The notes beneath the pieces are model-generated. The model saw nothing but the letters and a program-made list of their open reading frames with translations. It had not been told where the DNA came from and made no database searches. Source: Poriferisphaera corsica (lineage in GTDB: Bacteria; Planctomycetota; Phycisphaerae; Phycisphaerales; Phycisphaeraceae). From it: a stretch of DNA of 64,000 nt. This document shows, one piece after another, positions 53,714 to 63,228 of the stretch. Location: the NCBI RefSeq assembly GCF_007747445.1, contig NZ_CP036425.1, forward strand, positions 1,596,175 through 1,660,174. The letters run 5' to 3'. Both the position numbers and the translations under genes were made by a program. Each line of letters starts with the position of its first letter. The first letter of the stretch is position 1.

Positions 53714-54052
53714 TTACTTCTTTGCTTTTTTAAGCTCAGGTCCGATCTGTTCACCGGTTGACGCTGCAACACGGATCTTCGAACCGTCATCTTTCTTTAC
53801 GAAGCGTACGCGGGTCGCTTTTTTGTTCCCGTCGACTGGCTGTACGTTGGAAATGTGTATTGGCATTTCCTTTTCGATAGTGCCGCCTTGTGGGTTGGTT
53901 TGCGTTGGCTTCAGGTGCTTCTTGCGAACATTAACACCTTCAACGATAACGCGATCTTGCTCAGGAATGACGCGGAGGATCTTAGCGATCTTTCCTTTGT
54001 CACTACCAGCGTTGACCTTCACTTCGTCGCCTTTTCTTACGTGTCTTGCCAT
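53714..54052 (-). CDS. rplX: Ribosomal protein L24
   Basis: Starts large-subunit assembly. 112 residues; KGDEVKVNAGSDKGKIAKILRV is the KOW motif, then IVEGVNVRKKHLKPTQTNPQGG and VRFVKKDDGSKIRV. It ends with a short extra tail. It lies between rplN and rplE. Confidence 0.96.
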   Translation of the reverse strand: MARHVRKGDEVKVNAGSDKGKIAKILRVIPEQDRVIVEGVNVRKKHLKPTQTNPQGGTIEKEMPIHISNVQPVDGNKKATRVRFVKKDDGSKIRVAASTGEQIGPELKKAKK

Positions 54053-54097
54053 GACTTTACCTTTTAAATCTATCTGGCTGTTTCGTGCTGAGCTTGC

Positions 54098-54484
54098 TTA
54101 CACAACCTCAGAAGCGAGCGAAACGATCTTCATGTAATTCTGTTCACGCAATTCACGGGCGACTGCACCAAAGATACGTGTGCCGCGTGGGTTGCCGTCG
54201 TCGTTGATCAGTACGATCGCGTTACGATCAAACCGAACATAAGAACCGTCTTTACGACGAACAGGGTAATTTGTGCGGACGACAACACCTTTGACGATGG
54301 TGCCTGTCTTCATGTCACTGCCGGGCAGGGACTTCTTAACAGAGCAAACCACTTTGTCACCAACGCCTGCGGATGGGCGAGTGCTTCTTCCGCGAGCAGT
54401 ACTTGTACCGAGTACGCGGATTACATATGCAATCTTTGCACCCGTGTTATCTGCTACATCTACTCTGGATTCTTGCTGAATCAT
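54098..54484 (-). CDS. rplN: Ribosomal protein L14
   Basis: Large-subunit interface protein of 128 residues. It opens [20 protein letters not shown], contains [20 protein letters not shown] and [12 protein letters not shown], all conserved. An acidic-basic insert [11 protein letters not shown] is slightly longer than usual. It lies between rpsQ and rplX. Confidence 0.96.
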   Translation of the reverse strand: MIQQESRVDVADNTGAKIAYVIRVLGTSTARGRSTRPSAGVGDKVVCSVKKSLPGSDMKTGTIVKGVVVRTNYPVRRKDGSYVRFDRNAIVLINDDGNPRGTRIFGAVARELREQNYMKIVSLASEVV

Positions 54485-54536
54485 TGCTGTTATCCTTCAA
54501 GCGGCCTTGCCGCCGTACACAAACTGTCAGCTGTGA

Positions 54537-54818
54537 TTAGTTTTCGTTACGAGCTGCTTCGACCACGCGGACGAGTCTCCAAGACTTCGTCTTGCTGATT
54601 GGCCTGCAGGATGCGATCTCAACGCGATCGCCATTCTTTGAGGCATTCTCAGGGTCGTGCACATGGAACTTCGCTGTACGTGCAAGGAACTTGCCGTACT
54701 TTTTGTGCTGCGACTGGTAGTCGATCGCAACGGTACGAGTCTTGTCACGCTGGTCGCTCACGACAGTACCGATCTTAGTACCGGTCAAACGCCTTTTGTT
54801 TTCAGTTGCATCAGTCAT
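54537..54818 (-). CDS. rpsQ: Ribosomal protein S17
   Basis: Small-subunit protein of 93 residues with an OB-like fold. [20 protein letters not shown] and [16 protein letters not shown] are the conserved parts, ending [16 protein letters not shown]. Its ATG overlaps the rpmC stop by one base (TAATG), so the two are translationally coupled. Confidence 0.96.
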   Translation of the reverse strand: MTDATENKRRLTGTKIGTVVSDQRDKTRTVAIDYQSQHKKYGKFLARTAKFHVHDPENASKNGDRVEIASCRPISKTKSWRLVRVVEAARNEN

Positions 54819-55018
54819 TATTTGCTCTCCTGCAGCTGGCGCTGGCGCTGCTCTGTCAAGATACGTGCGATATCGCGTTTGATGTTGCCGAGCTGACGGG
54901 GGTTCTCAATCTTCTCAGTCACTGCCTGACACTTGAGTTCAAACAGTTGCTTGCGAAGACGAGCAACCTCTTCGGTCATCTCTGCATCGCTCATTTTGTG
55001 AACTTCGCTCTTCTTCAT
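54818..55018 (-). CDS. rpmC: Ribosomal protein L29
   Basis: Small helical protein near the tunnel exit, 66 residues. The conserved pattern [20 protein letters not shown] followed by [19 protein letters not shown] is clear. The stop TAA shares one base with the rpsQ ATG. Confidence 0.96.
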   Translation of the reverse strand: MKKSEVHKMSDAEMTEEVARLRKQLFELKCQAVTEKIENPRQLGNIKRDIARILTEQRQRQLQESK

Positions 55019-55057
55019 GGTCTTTATCCAATTCCGCTTTCACGGATTAATTCTTCC

Positions 55058-55474
55058 TTACGCGTGACGACGCTCAACGAAGCGGCAACGGAATGGCATC
55101 TTGTACGCAACACGCATGAACGCGCTACGTGCCAAGTCTTTTGGCACACCGGTCAGTTCGTAAATCACCTGACCAGGCTTGATGCATGCCACCCAGTATT
55201 CGGGCTCAGCCTTACCTTTACCCATACGGGTTTCCAGTGGCTTCTTACTGATAGGCTTGTCTGGGAACACGCGGACAAACAATTTGCCTTCGCGGCTCAC
55301 ATACTGACGGGCTGCAATACGACCAGCTTCAATCTGGCGTGCTGTCAGCCAGCCACCTTCAGTGACCTGCAGACCGAAATCTCCGTACGCAACATAGTTG
55401 CCACGGGTCGCAACGCCGCGGTTTTTACCACGTTGTTGCTTGCGGAATCTAACTCGTTTGGGCATAAGAGGCAT
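55058..55474 (-). CDS. rplP: Ribosomal protein L16
   Basis: Large-subunit protein at the A site. The 138-residue form starts [16 protein letters not shown], the usual family opening, and contains [40 protein letters not shown] and [11 protein letters not shown]. The ATG at 55474 is chosen because GGAAG lies 7 bases upstream. It lies between rpsC and rpmC. Confidence 0.96.
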   Translation of the reverse strand: MPLMPKRVRFRKQQRGKNRGVATRGNYVAYGDFGLQVTEGGWLTARQIEAGRIAARQYVSREGKLFVRVFPDKPISKKPLETRMGKGKAEPEYWVACIKPGQVIYELTGVPKDLARSAFMRVAYKMPFRCRFVERRHA

Positions 55475-55531
55475 GGTATTGCTTCCCAAACACGACGAAA
55501 CTCGCCGTGAAAAACGTTTTTAATATTGAAT

Positions 55532-56236
55532 TTAGCGACGACCACGGGCACGAGGACGTGCACCTGCTGCCTTCGACTGAATTTCACCTTCTTTGATCTC
55601 TTCATACAGACCCTTGTAGATCCATACTTTGACACCAAGAATGCCGTACGTCGTGAGTGCTTCAGCGAAACCGTAATCAATGTTTGCTTGAAGCGTTGCC
55701 AGTGGAACCGCACCAAGGCGGATATCTTCCCGGCGACTCATCTCATGACCACCAAGGCGGCCTGAAAGCTGAATCTTCACGCCCTTCGCACCAGCTGTCA
55801 TACATGCGTCTGCCTTCATCTTCATGATGCGGCGGAAGCTTGCACGCTTCTTCAGCTGCTCTGCCAAAGATTCTGCAACCAACTGAGCTTCAAGATCAGG
55901 ATTACCAATCTCAATACAGTTGATCACTACGTTACGGCCAGTTAGCTTCTGAAGTTCCTGAGTCAGAGCGTCAATCTCTGAACCCTTAGGACCAATCACA
56001 AGACCCGGACGTGCCGTGCGAACGATGACTTTCAATTCTTCGCGGGTACGCTCGATATGAATGTCACTCACCGCTGCGAACGGAGGACGACGATTCAATC
56101 GCTTATCACAGAACTCACGGATTTTCTGGTCTTCGACCAGCAACTCGCCGTATAGCGCCTTTGGTGCATACCAGCGACTCTTGTGAGCTTCCGTAATACC
56201 GACGCGGAACCCGAATGGATGTACTTTCTGTCCCAT
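55532..56236 (-). CDS. rpsC: Ribosomal protein S3
   Basis: Small-subunit head protein with a KH domain, at the mRNA entry site. 234 residues: GQKVHPFGFRVGITEAHKSR, then GLVIGPKGSEIDALTQELQK (KH loop), ARRLGGHEMSRREDIRLG-like later segment, ending with VWIYKGLYEEIKEGE and an Arg/Gly tail. It lies between rplV and rplP. Confidence 0.97.
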   Translation of the reverse strand: MGQKVHPFGFRVGITEAHKSRWYAPKALYGELLVEDQKIREFCDKRLNRRPPFAAVSDIHIERTREELKVIVRTARPGLVIGPKGSEIDALTQELQKLTGRNVVINCIEIGNPDLEAQLVAESLAEQLKKRASFRRIMKMKADACMTAGAKGVKIQLSGRLGGHEMSRREDIRLGAVPLATLQANIDYGFAEALTTYGILGVKVWIYKGLYEEIKEGEIQSKAAGARPRARGRR

Positions 56237-56245
56237 GTTATTTCC

Positions 56246-56575
56246 TTATGCTTCGCTTACCGCAACGGTGATGTGGCTTGAACGCTTCATAATCGGGTGA
56301 GCACGGCCACGGTCCTTCGGTTGGAAACGCTTCATCGTCGGCCCTTCATCTACACGTGCTTCTGTCACCTGCAAATTCCGGATATTGACCTCTGCCTGAT
56401 CTGCATTTGCGATCGCGGCATTCAGAGCATTTTTCACAAACACGGCTGCGCGTTTCTTGGACGTCGCCAGCATCGACAGTGCTTCATCCACTGACTTGCC
56501 GCTGATCATGTCCGTCACCAACCGAGCTTTGCTCGGGCTGATGCGTGCACCGCGATGTACATTTGTATAAGCCAT
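56246..56575 (-). CDS. rplV: Ribosomal protein L22
   Basis: Lines the exit tunnel. 109 residues: RGARISPSKARLVTDMISGK, then VKNALNAAIANADQAEV and the tunnel hairpin region MKRFQPKDRGRAHPIMKRSSH. It lies between rpsS and rpsC. Confidence 0.97.
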   Translation of the reverse strand: MAYTNVHRGARISPSKARLVTDMISGKSVDEALSMLATSKKRAAVFVKNALNAAIANADQAEVNIRNLQVTEARVDEGPTMKRFQPKDRGRAHPIMKRSSHITVAVSEA

Positions 56576-56614
56576 CGTAATTTTTCCTGCTTATATTCAG
56601 GCTTCGATTACTAA

Positions 56615-56902
56615 CTAAAGGCCGCGTGCTCGCTGTGCCTTCGTACCAGTCGTGTGCTGTCTAAAAGCACGCGTCGGAGCGAATTCGCCCAACCGATGTC
56701 CGACCATATCTTCTGTTACGAAGATGCGAACGAATATCTTGCCGTTGTGTACCTCAAAGGTATGACCGACGAATTCGGGGATGATGGTGCAAGCACGTGC
56801 CCAAGTCTTAATTGGGGAGTGACTGCCCGCTTCATTCAACTTCTCGACCTTACGAAAAACTTTTTCGTTGATGTAAGGTCCTTTTTTCAGTGAACGTGCC
56901 AT
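56615..56902 (-). CDS. rpsS: Ribosomal protein S19
   Basis: Small-subunit head protein of 95 residues. ARSLKKGPYINEKVFRKVEK opens it, then KTWARACTIIPEFVGHTFEV and HRLGEFAPTRAFRQHTTGTK. It lies between rplB and rplV with a 3-base gap to rplB. Confidence 0.97.
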   Translation of the reverse strand: MARSLKKGPYINEKVFRKVEKLNEAGSHSPIKTWARACTIIPEFVGHTFEVHNGKIFVRIFVTEDMVGHRLGEFAPTRAFRQHTTGTKAQRARGL

Positions 56903-56905
56903 CTA

Positions 56906-57763
56906 TTATTTCAACCTCAGCTGGCCATAGCGCTTCGATACGCGACGACGGATGATACGTTTGTTAGAGGCTTTACCACGCTTACGGGTGCCGCCACCTT
57001 TTGATTGAACACCAGTTTTTGACGCCGGTGGACGATTACCTTTACTACGACCATCACCACCGCCCATTGGGTGATCGTGGTGGTTCTTTGCCGCACCACG
57101 AACATGTGGACGTCTGCCCATGTTTCGTGCGCGACCCGCTTTACCCAGGACAACGCGGTTGTGATCGGAGTTGCCGACCGAACCAATCGTTGCTCGGCAC
57201 TCAAGCGATACCTGACGTACTTCACCAGATGGGAAGACGAGCGTTGCCCATTTCCCTTCCTTATTGGTCAAGCGAGCATAAGTACCAGCCGAGCGGCAGA
57301 GCTGTGCGCCCTTGCCTGGAAGCATTTCGATGCAGTGAACATTCAAACCTGCTGGAATCGACTTCAGAGGCATGCAGTTACCTGCTTCTGGCTCAGCCTT
57401 ACCCTTGGTTGACACAATCGTGTCGCCGTCGGTCAGGTTCGCCGGAGCGATGATGTATCGCTTCTCGCCGTCTGCATACTCAAGAAGAGCAATGTTTGAT
57501 GAACGGTTCGGGTCGTATTCGATCCCGATGACCGTTGCCTCGACATCCATCTTATTGCGGAGGAAGTCAATGACACGGTAACGCTGCTTATTGCCGCCGC
57601 CACGAGATTGAACAGTGATCTTACCATGATGGTTACGACCGCCGTGCTTCTTCTTAGCGCGGAGCAGAGACTTTTCGGGCTTGTTCTTAGTCACCTCTGA
57701 GTAGAGGTTGACCGACGCATTGCGGCGCCCGTTAGTCGTTGGTTTGTAGATGCGAATCGCCAT
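56906..57763 (-). CDS. rplB: Ribosomal protein L2
   Basis: Required for the peptidyl transferase centre. 285 residues: IRIYKPTTNGRRNASVNLYS, LLRAKKKHGGRNHHGKITVQ, then AGTYARLTNKEGKWATL, and the conserved C-terminal RGAAKNHHDHPMGGGDGRSK region. It ends with RGKASNKRIIRRR. It lies between rplW and rpsS. Confidence 0.98.
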   Translation of the reverse strand: MAIRIYKPTTNGRRNASVNLYSEVTKNKPEKSLLRAKKKHGGRNHHGKITVQSRGGGNKQRYRVIDFLRNKMDVEATVIGIEYDPNRSSNIALLEYADGEKRYIIAPANLTDGDTIVSTKGKAEPEAGNCMPLKSIPAGLNVHCIEMLPGKGAQLCRSAGTYARLTNKEGKWATLVFPSGEVRQVSLECRATIGSVGNSDHNRVVLGKAGRARNMGRRPHVRGAAKNHHDHPMGGGDGRSKGNRPPASKTGVQSKGGGTRKRGKASNKRIIRRRVSKRYGQLRLK

Positions 57764-57815
57764 TGTGGCGTTTCCTTTACTATTTTGGGCTAATCAGTGA
57801 TTAGCGTTCTACAAA

Positions 57816-58100
57816 TCAGAACAATTCGATTGTTTGCTCAGCCTTGAGCTCAACAGTCGCTTTTTTCCAGGTAGACGTTTTCGCAGGGCCGAAGCGAGTA
57901 CGGAAGTACTTGCCTTTGCGGATCTGAGTCGACACCTTTTCAACTTCAACGCCGTAGATCGCTTTCACTGCAGACTTAATGTCTGTCTTGTCAGCTTTCA
58001 TCGCTACTTCAAACGAGTAGCGGTTACGGGCTTCAGCTTCCCATGCTGTCTTCTCTGTAATCAGCGGCCGCTTGATGACTTGGGTTGCGTCGAGTTTCAT
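57816..58100 (-). CDS. rplW: Ribosomal protein L23
   Basis: Tunnel-exit protein where trigger factor and SRP dock. 94 residues: QVIKRPLITEKTAWEAEARN and YSFEVAMKADKTDIKSAVKA are the conserved parts. It overlaps nothing; rplD ends at 58101, directly adjacent. Confidence 0.97.
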   Translation of the reverse strand: MKLDATQVIKRPLITEKTAWEAEARNRYSFEVAMKADKTDIKSAVKAIYGVEVEKVSTQIRKGKYFRTRFGPAKTSTWKKATVELKAEQTIELF

Positions 58101-58754
58101 TTACGCAGCCTCCTCATTTGCTTTTGCCTGAGCTGAAACCTTAGCGATAAACGCTTCAAAGGCATCTTTGTCAGCCAGAAGATAGCGGTGATTAAGCAGG
58201 TCAAACACATTGAGATGGTCGACCTGAATGGTATCTACATTTTCGAGGTTTTTTGCAGACCGCGCTTCGTTTGAGCGGGTGTCTGCGAGAGCAACCAGAC
58301 ATGTGCGGTTGATCTTTAGAGCAGCCAGAAGTGAATTGAACTGGCTTGTGGAAGGTTTGTCGAAGTTGAGTCCTTCGACCAGCTTGATTTCGCTGTCAAC
58401 CGCTTTCGCTAGAATCGCGTTGCGGTTTGCTAACCGGCGCATCTTTGTCGGCATCTTCTGACGCCATGACTTCGGACGCTTCGCAAAGGCTTGGCCACCA
58501 TGACGCATGATGTTCGTGCCAGCCGAACCGCGACGGGCGTTACCTGTACCCTTTTGCTTATATAGCTTGCGGGTTGAGTATGCCGTGTCCGCACGGTTCT
58601 TTGTGCGAGCAATACCAAGACGTCGGTTCGCATGGTAGCGTACGTAGGCCTGCTTGAGCAGGACGTCGCGAACTTCGCCGCCGAGAATTGCTTCGTCGAT
58701 GTCGACGCTCCCGACTTGTTCGCCTGAAATATTATGTACTGGGATCTGAATCAT
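58101..58754 (-). CDS. rplD: Ribosomal protein L4
   Basis: Tunnel protein and, in E. coli, the S10 operon repressor. 217 residues: IQIPVHNISGEQVGSVD, then RKLYKQKGTGNARRGSAGTN and LVALADTRSNEARSAKNLEN. The ATG at 58754 has AGGTGA 6 bases upstream; an in-frame GTG 9 bases further up is less likely. It is preceded by a 182-base structured spacer after rplC. Confidence 0.96.
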   Translation of the reverse strand: MIQIPVHNISGEQVGSVDIDEAILGGEVRDVLLKQAYVRYHANRRLGIARTKNRADTAYSTRKLYKQKGTGNARRGSAGTNIMRHGGQAFAKRPKSWRQKMPTKMRRLANRNAILAKAVDSEIKLVEGLNFDKPSTSQFNSLLAALKINRTCLVALADTRSNEARSAKNLENVDTIQVDHLNVFDLLNHRYLLADKDAFEAFIAKVSAQAKANEEAA

Positions 58755-58763
58755 ATTCTTCAC

Positions 58764-58936
58764 CTACGGTCCCGTAATAAGGGATGCGTTTTGTTCGCCG
58801 CCATAAAGACCTGATACATGGTGGATGTTCAGTCTTCGCGACTCGGTTCTACTTAAGGACCAAGTTGTGGCGGCGTTGCAGTTTCGGGGTTCTGATTCAC
58901 CTGCCCAAACACAGGGCAGGATGAGTCACCGACACA
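58764..58936 (-). other. Structured spacer between rplC and rplD
   Basis: On the minus strand this 173-base region contains a hairpin CCTGCCC/GGGCAGG (58900-58906 with 58914-58920) and an 8-bp long-range pair CGCCGCCA/TGGCGGCG (58868-58875 with 58796-58803), enclosing a shorter GGT/ACC element. Most ribosomal operons have only a few bases between rplC and rplD, so this is unusual. It could hold an internal control element for L4. Confidence 0.6.
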
Positions 58937-59608
58937 CTACGCCTTGGCGATTCTCGCCTTACGCTTCCAGAGCCGTGTGGCCTCCCTGATGTAAACTAAA
59001 CCTTTGTTAGCACCGGGTACTGGACCCTTCACCAACAAAAGATTCTTCTCTTTATCGATGCCGATGATCTGAGCACTACGCAGCGTCACACGTTCGCCGC
59101 CCATACGCCCAGCCATGCGGATACCCTTCTTCGGGCGACCACCACCCAAGTCACTTGCGCGACCTGAAACGGAACCCGGTGAACGGTGCTTACGCTCGAC
59201 GCCGTGTGAAGCTTCCTGCCCTTTAAAAGCATACTTCTTCATGACACCAGCATGGCCTTTGCCTTTGCTTGTGCCGATCACGTCGACGAACTTGATTGCT
59301 TCAAAATCTTCTACAGAGACTTTTTGGCCGAGTTCGACACCGTCTACTGATTCGACTTTGAATTCCTTGTGAAAGCGTTTAGGTCCAACACCTGCTTTAG
59401 CATCATGCCCGATCAAAGGCATTGTCGTGTTGCGGCCCTTGACGTCTTCAAATGCGATCTGCACCGCATTATACCCGTCAGCTTCCTCAGTCTTGATCTG
59501 ACTCACAAAACAAGGACCCGCCTCGATGATCGTAACAGGAACATTATTCCCATCATCATCGTACAAGCGAGTCATTCCAATTTTGCGGCCAAGAATAGCG
59601 TTAGCCAT
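58937..59608 (-). CDS. rplC: Ribosomal protein L3
   Basis: Large-subunit protein near the peptidyl transferase centre. 223 residues: NAILGRKIGMTRLYDDDGNN, then HAGVMKKYAFKGQEASHGVE and HRSPGSVSGRASDLGGGRPK. It lies between rpsJ and the structured spacer before rplD. Confidence 0.97.
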   Translation of the reverse strand: MANAILGRKIGMTRLYDDDGNNVPVTIIEAGPCFVSQIKTEEADGYNAVQIAFEDVKGRNTTMPLIGHDAKAGVGPKRFHKEFKVESVDGVELGQKVSVEDFEAIKFVDVIGTSKGKGHAGVMKKYAFKGQEASHGVERKHRSPGSVSGRASDLGGGRPKKGIRMAGRMGGERVTLRSAQIIGIDKEKNLLLVKGPVPGANKGLVYIREATRLWKRKARIAKA

Positions 59609-59696
59609 TTTTTTTAACCTCCCAGGGAGCCGTACTACTGGCGGTCTTGCAAGCAGCGGACCCGGCCCTGATTGATTGAGTTTACGTTACTGTTAT

Positions 59697-60005
59697 CTAA
59701 GCTTTGATCTTCACGAACACACCAGCCGGTACCACCAAGCGATTCAATGCTTCAACTGTGCGAGCATTGGGTTCCTTGATGTCAATGATTCGCTTATGTG
59801 TGCGAATCTCGAACTGTTCACGGGATTTCTTGTCAATATGTGGTGAACGAAGAACCGTGTAACGCTCGATGCGTGTTGGCAGTGGAACTGGGCCCGCTAC
59901 CTTGGCTTGGGTGCGCTTGGCGTGATCAACGATCTCACGAGCCGAAGCGTCGAGAGCCTGGTGATCATAAGCTTCCATTCTGATGCGAATTTTACCCGCA
60001 GTCAT
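59697..60005 (-). CDS. rpsJ: Ribosomal protein S10
   Basis: Small-subunit head protein and NusE transcription factor. 102 residues: [20 protein letters not shown], then [20 protein letters not shown] and [15 protein letters not shown]. It is the first gene of the cluster. fusA, rpsG, rpsL and tuf, which often precede it, are not in the adjoining sequence, which instead holds the opposite-strand gadB. Confidence 0.97.
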   Translation of the reverse strand: MTAGKIRIRMEAYDHQALDASAREIVDHAKRTQAKVAGPVPLPTRIERYTVLRSPHIDKKSREQFEIRTHKRIIDIKEPNARTVEALNRLVVPAGVFVKIKA

Positions 60006-60629
60006 AAGCTTCTTGCCTTTAACTTACTGTTGTAAAAGGACTGACACGTGGCATTCGCGCTGAACGCCAACGGTGAGCAAGGTAGTTTACATAAACGTAA
60101 ACCCATGTCAAATCGGGCTTCCAACACCAATTTGCAGTTGGGGATTGTTGTGGGAACCACCGACCGAGTCAATCAATCTCACGTTCATAATCACTCAGAT
60201 TACCCCTCACTCACAGCCAATTTCCTGCCTTCTTTATATATAGATCAGTGCAGCCATGCCCTAAATCCCTCCTGATCGTCTCAAAACAGCATTCCCCATC
60301 TTCCAGAGTATTCCGCCACCTGTTCATCTTCTTCCCACCAATCTTTTCGTGATAATCCGCATCCGCTTAGGCAATGTGGATAATTACCGGACCTTCCTCA
60401 GAGCTTTGCTCACTCGCTTCTTGCCCATGCCCAATAACCCAGCACGCAACCCATAATCTGAGACAGGCCAACCATTTCTGGCGATAACACACCAAGCGGC
60501 CTCGCCGCATCAGGTGTCTTGGTACCTGTCTCCTACCTCAATCGCATCAATCCACTCTAGGTCTCACCCCTCCCACCATCACGTTTACCGCGTGACCTAT
60601 GACCCAATACCGCCTCAACCTACTCCCAT
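60006..60629. other. Divergent spacer of about 620 bases
   Basis: Between rpsJ (minus) and gadB (plus). It should hold the main promoter of the ribosomal cluster. A candidate minus-strand pair is listed separately. No gene or clear terminator was seen. Confidence 0.45.
60237..60265 (-). promoter_or_regulatory. Candidate promoter of the S10 cluster
   Basis: On the minus strand TTTAGG (60260-60265), 17 bases, then TATATA (60237-60242) about 232 bases before the rpsJ ATG. The -10 box is good, the -35 box poor. If used, the leader would be long, as is common for S10 operons. Confidence 0.35.
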
Positions 60630-62033
60630 ATGCTTTCAGACAAAGACCAACTTCAGGACATACCTCACCATAAGCGATATCACGCTCTCACTTATGGGTC
60701 ACGCTATACCGCCGAACCCATCCCCAAACTCGTCCTCCCTGAAAAAGGCATGCCCTCAAAGATCGCCTACCGCATCATCAAAGACGAACTCAATCTCGAT
60801 GGCAACCCTTCTCTCAATCTCGCCTCTTTTGTCACCACCTGGATGGATCACCACGCCGATCGCCTGCTCGCCGAAACCCTCGGCAAGAATTACATCGATC
60901 AGGACGAATACCCCCAAACCACCAAAATCCAGAACTACTGCATCAACATGCTCGCCCGCCTTTTCAATGCCCCCGAGCACGCCCAATCCACAGGCACCTC
61001 AACCATCGGCTCTAGCGAAGCCATCCACCTCGCCGGCCTTGCCATGAAATGGAATTGGCGCAAAAAACGCAAAAAACAGCGTAAAAAGATCGATTCACCC
61101 AACATCGTTATGGGCCAGAACGTCCAGGTCGTCTGGGAAAAGTTCGCCCGTTACTTCGAAGTCGAACCCCGCTATGTCCCCCTCACTCATGACCGCTACA
61201 TTCTTGGTGTTCCCGAAGCTCTCAAGCTCATCGACGCCAACACCATTGGCGTCGTCGGCATCCTCGGCTCAACCTACACCGGCGAATACGAACCCATCGA
61301 GCAACTCAACGAAGCGATCAATCAACTCAACAATCAAACCAACTGGGACGTACCCATCCACGTCGACGCTGCATCCGGCGGCTTCGTCGCTCCATTCACC
61401 CAACCCCAACTCAGATGGGACTTTCGCCTCAACTGCGTGAAGAGCATCAACACCTCAGGTCACAAATACGGCCTCGTCTATCCCGGCATCGGCTGGGTCG
61501 TATGGCGCGATAAACAAGACCTCCCCGAAGACCTCATCTTTCACGTCAACTACCTAGGCGGAGATCAACCCACTTTTCATCTCAACTTCTCCAAATCCGC
61601 ATCCCACATCCTCGGCCAGTATTACAACTTCCTCTTTCTCGGTAGAGACGGCTACCGCGCCATCATGCTCAACCTTCAACACATCACTGAGCATCTCACG
61701 ACCGCCATTGAAGGCTTGGGAATCTTTAAGATCCTCTCAAAGCTAGGCGACCTCCCCGTCATCACATTTAGCATCAAAAACCCCGAAAAACACAGCTTTT
61801 CTGTATACGACATCTCTCAAAAACTCCGTGAACGCGGTTGGATTGTCCCCGCATACACCCTTGCACCAAACGCTAGTGATATCACCGTACTTCGCATCGT
61901 TGTTAAAGAATCCATGTCCCTCGATATGGCAGAAAATCTAATCAATGATTTGAATAGTGCAATCCAAGCACTCACATCTTCAAAACCACAGCCCCCCGAA
62001 CAAACCGACAACAAGCATCAAGGTGTCTGCTAA
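60630..62033 (+). CDS. gadB: Glutamate decarboxylase
   Basis: PLP-dependent conversion of glutamate to GABA with proton use, part of acid response in other bacteria. At 467 residues it matches GadA/B length. GSSEAIHLAGLAMKW is the substrate loop, VDAASGGFVAPFTQPQLRWD is a conserved central segment, and INTSGHKYGLVYPGIGW holds the PLP lysine (HK). It lies just upstream of a sugar-type ABC system; no antiporter gene (gadC) is seen. Start ATG at 60630. Confidence 0.93.
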   Translation: MLSDKDQLQDIPHHKRYHALTYGSRYTAEPIPKLVLPEKGMPSKIAYRIIKDELNLDGNPSLNLASFVTTWMDHHADRLLAETLGKNYIDQDEYPQTTKIQNYCINMLARLFNAPEHAQSTGTSTIGSSEAIHLAGLAMKWNWRKKRKKQRKKIDSPNIVMGQNVQVVWEKFARYFEVEPRYVPLTHDRYILGVPEALKLIDANTIGVVGILGSTYTGEYEPIEQLNEAINQLNNQTNWDVPIHVDAASGGFVAPFTQPQLRWDFRLNCVKSINTSGHKYGLVYPGIGWVVWRDKQDLPEDLIFHVNYLGGDQPTFHLNFSKSASHILGQYYNFLFLGRDGYRAIMLNLQHITEHLTTAIEGLGIFKILSKLGDLPVITFSIKNPEKHSFSVYDISQKLRERGWIVPAYTLAPNASDITVLRIVVKESMSLDMAENLINDLNSAIQALTSSKPQPPEQTDNKHQGVC

Positions 62034-62047
62034 GCAAAGTGAGCATC

Positions 62048-63085
62048 ATGAAACGCATACAGTATTACGTCACGCTCGCCATCACAATCATGTTCCTTGT
62101 CGCATGCAGTGACCGTGTCGATCTCAGCGACGATTCCATGAAAGTTCAGATGAAACTCGTTGGCAAAAACGTTGTTCCCGAGAAAACCATCATCACAGAC
62201 AACAAAAAAATCAAACTCGCTGTCATCCCCAAAGGCACCACACACAAATACTGGAACTCCGTCAAAGCTGGCGCCGAACAAGCCTGTAAAGACCTTGGCG
62301 TTGAAATGGTCTGGAAAGGCCCACTCAAAGAATCCGACCGTGCAGGCCAGATCGTTATCCTTCAGCAATTCGGAACCTCCGACGACATCGACGGTATCGT
62401 CATTGCTCCGCTCGATGAAAACGCACTCCTCCGACCCATCCAACATGCGCTACGCATGGGCAAACCAGTGGTTCTTGTCGACTCTCCCCTCAACGGCAAG
62501 CCCGGCGTTGACTACGTCTCGCACGTTGCCACCGACAACGTCAAGGCCGGTGAGCTCGGCGCTAAAGAGCTACTCAAATACATGGGCGGCCCCAATAAAG
62601 TCGTCCTCATGCGATACCTCGAAGGCAGCCAAAGCACACTTGCCCGTGAAAAAGGTTTCCTCGACGTCATGCACAACACGCCTGGTGTCGACATCCTCGT
62701 CGACAACCGATACGGCGGCGCAACCTCCGGCGAAGTGAAAATCTCCGCGCTCAACCTCATCGACAAAATCAAAGAGGCCGACGGTATCTACGCACCCAAC
62801 GAGCCCTCATCCATCGGCGTCATGCTCGCACTCGAACAGGTTCGACTCGCAGGCAAAAAACACTTCGTCGGCGGCGACGCAGCACTACCTCTCCTCCGCG
62901 GCCTGCGCAAAGGTGAAATCGACGCACTGATCGTTCAAAACCCCTACAAAATGGGATACGAAGGCGTAAAGCTGATGGTCGAATTCCTCCACGGCAAACC
63001 CGTCCCCGCAAAAATCAATACCGAAGTTGCCGTTGTCACAAAAGAAAATATCGATTCACCCAAAATCCAGGAATTCTTCAAATAG
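62048..63085 (+). CDS. Sugar-type ABC substrate-binding lipoprotein
   Basis: Periplasmic binding protein of the ribose/xylose class. Lipoprotein signal MKRIQYYVTLAITIM with LVAC (Cys20). The fold starts IKLAVIPKGTTHKYWNSVKA, and contains GIVIAPLDENALLRPI, VVLVDSPLNG, VSHVATDNVKAGELGA and VGGDAALPLLRGLRKG. The ATG at 62048 is preferred over an in-frame GTG 9 bases up because it gives a normal lipoprotein signal. The ATPase gene follows. The sugar is not known. Confidence 0.9.
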   Translation: MKRIQYYVTLAITIMFLVACSDRVDLSDDSMKVQMKLVGKNVVPEKTIITDNKKIKLAVIPKGTTHKYWNSVKAGAEQACKDLGVEMVWKGPLKESDRAGQIVILQQFGTSDDIDGIVIAPLDENALLRPIQHALRMGKPVVLVDSPLNGKPGVDYVSHVATDNVKAGELGAKELLKYMGGPNKVVLMRYLEGSQSTLAREKGFLDVMHNTPGVDILVDNRYGGATSGEVKISALNLIDKIKEADGIYAPNEPSSIGVMLALEQVRLAGKKHFVGGDAALPLLRGLRKGEIDALIVQNPYKMGYEGVKLMVEFLHGKPVPAKINTEVAVVTKENIDSPKIQEFFK

Positions 63086-63228
63086 CACAAATCACACGAT
63101 GGCTCATGAACGCTGCCAAATCCGTCCTAGGTATCAGGAGCATCAAATCAGCGATTTGCAACGGCCAGACCAATTTATCAACACCATGGATAACCTCGTG
63201 AGATACGCAAAAAAATGGGGATGCACAC

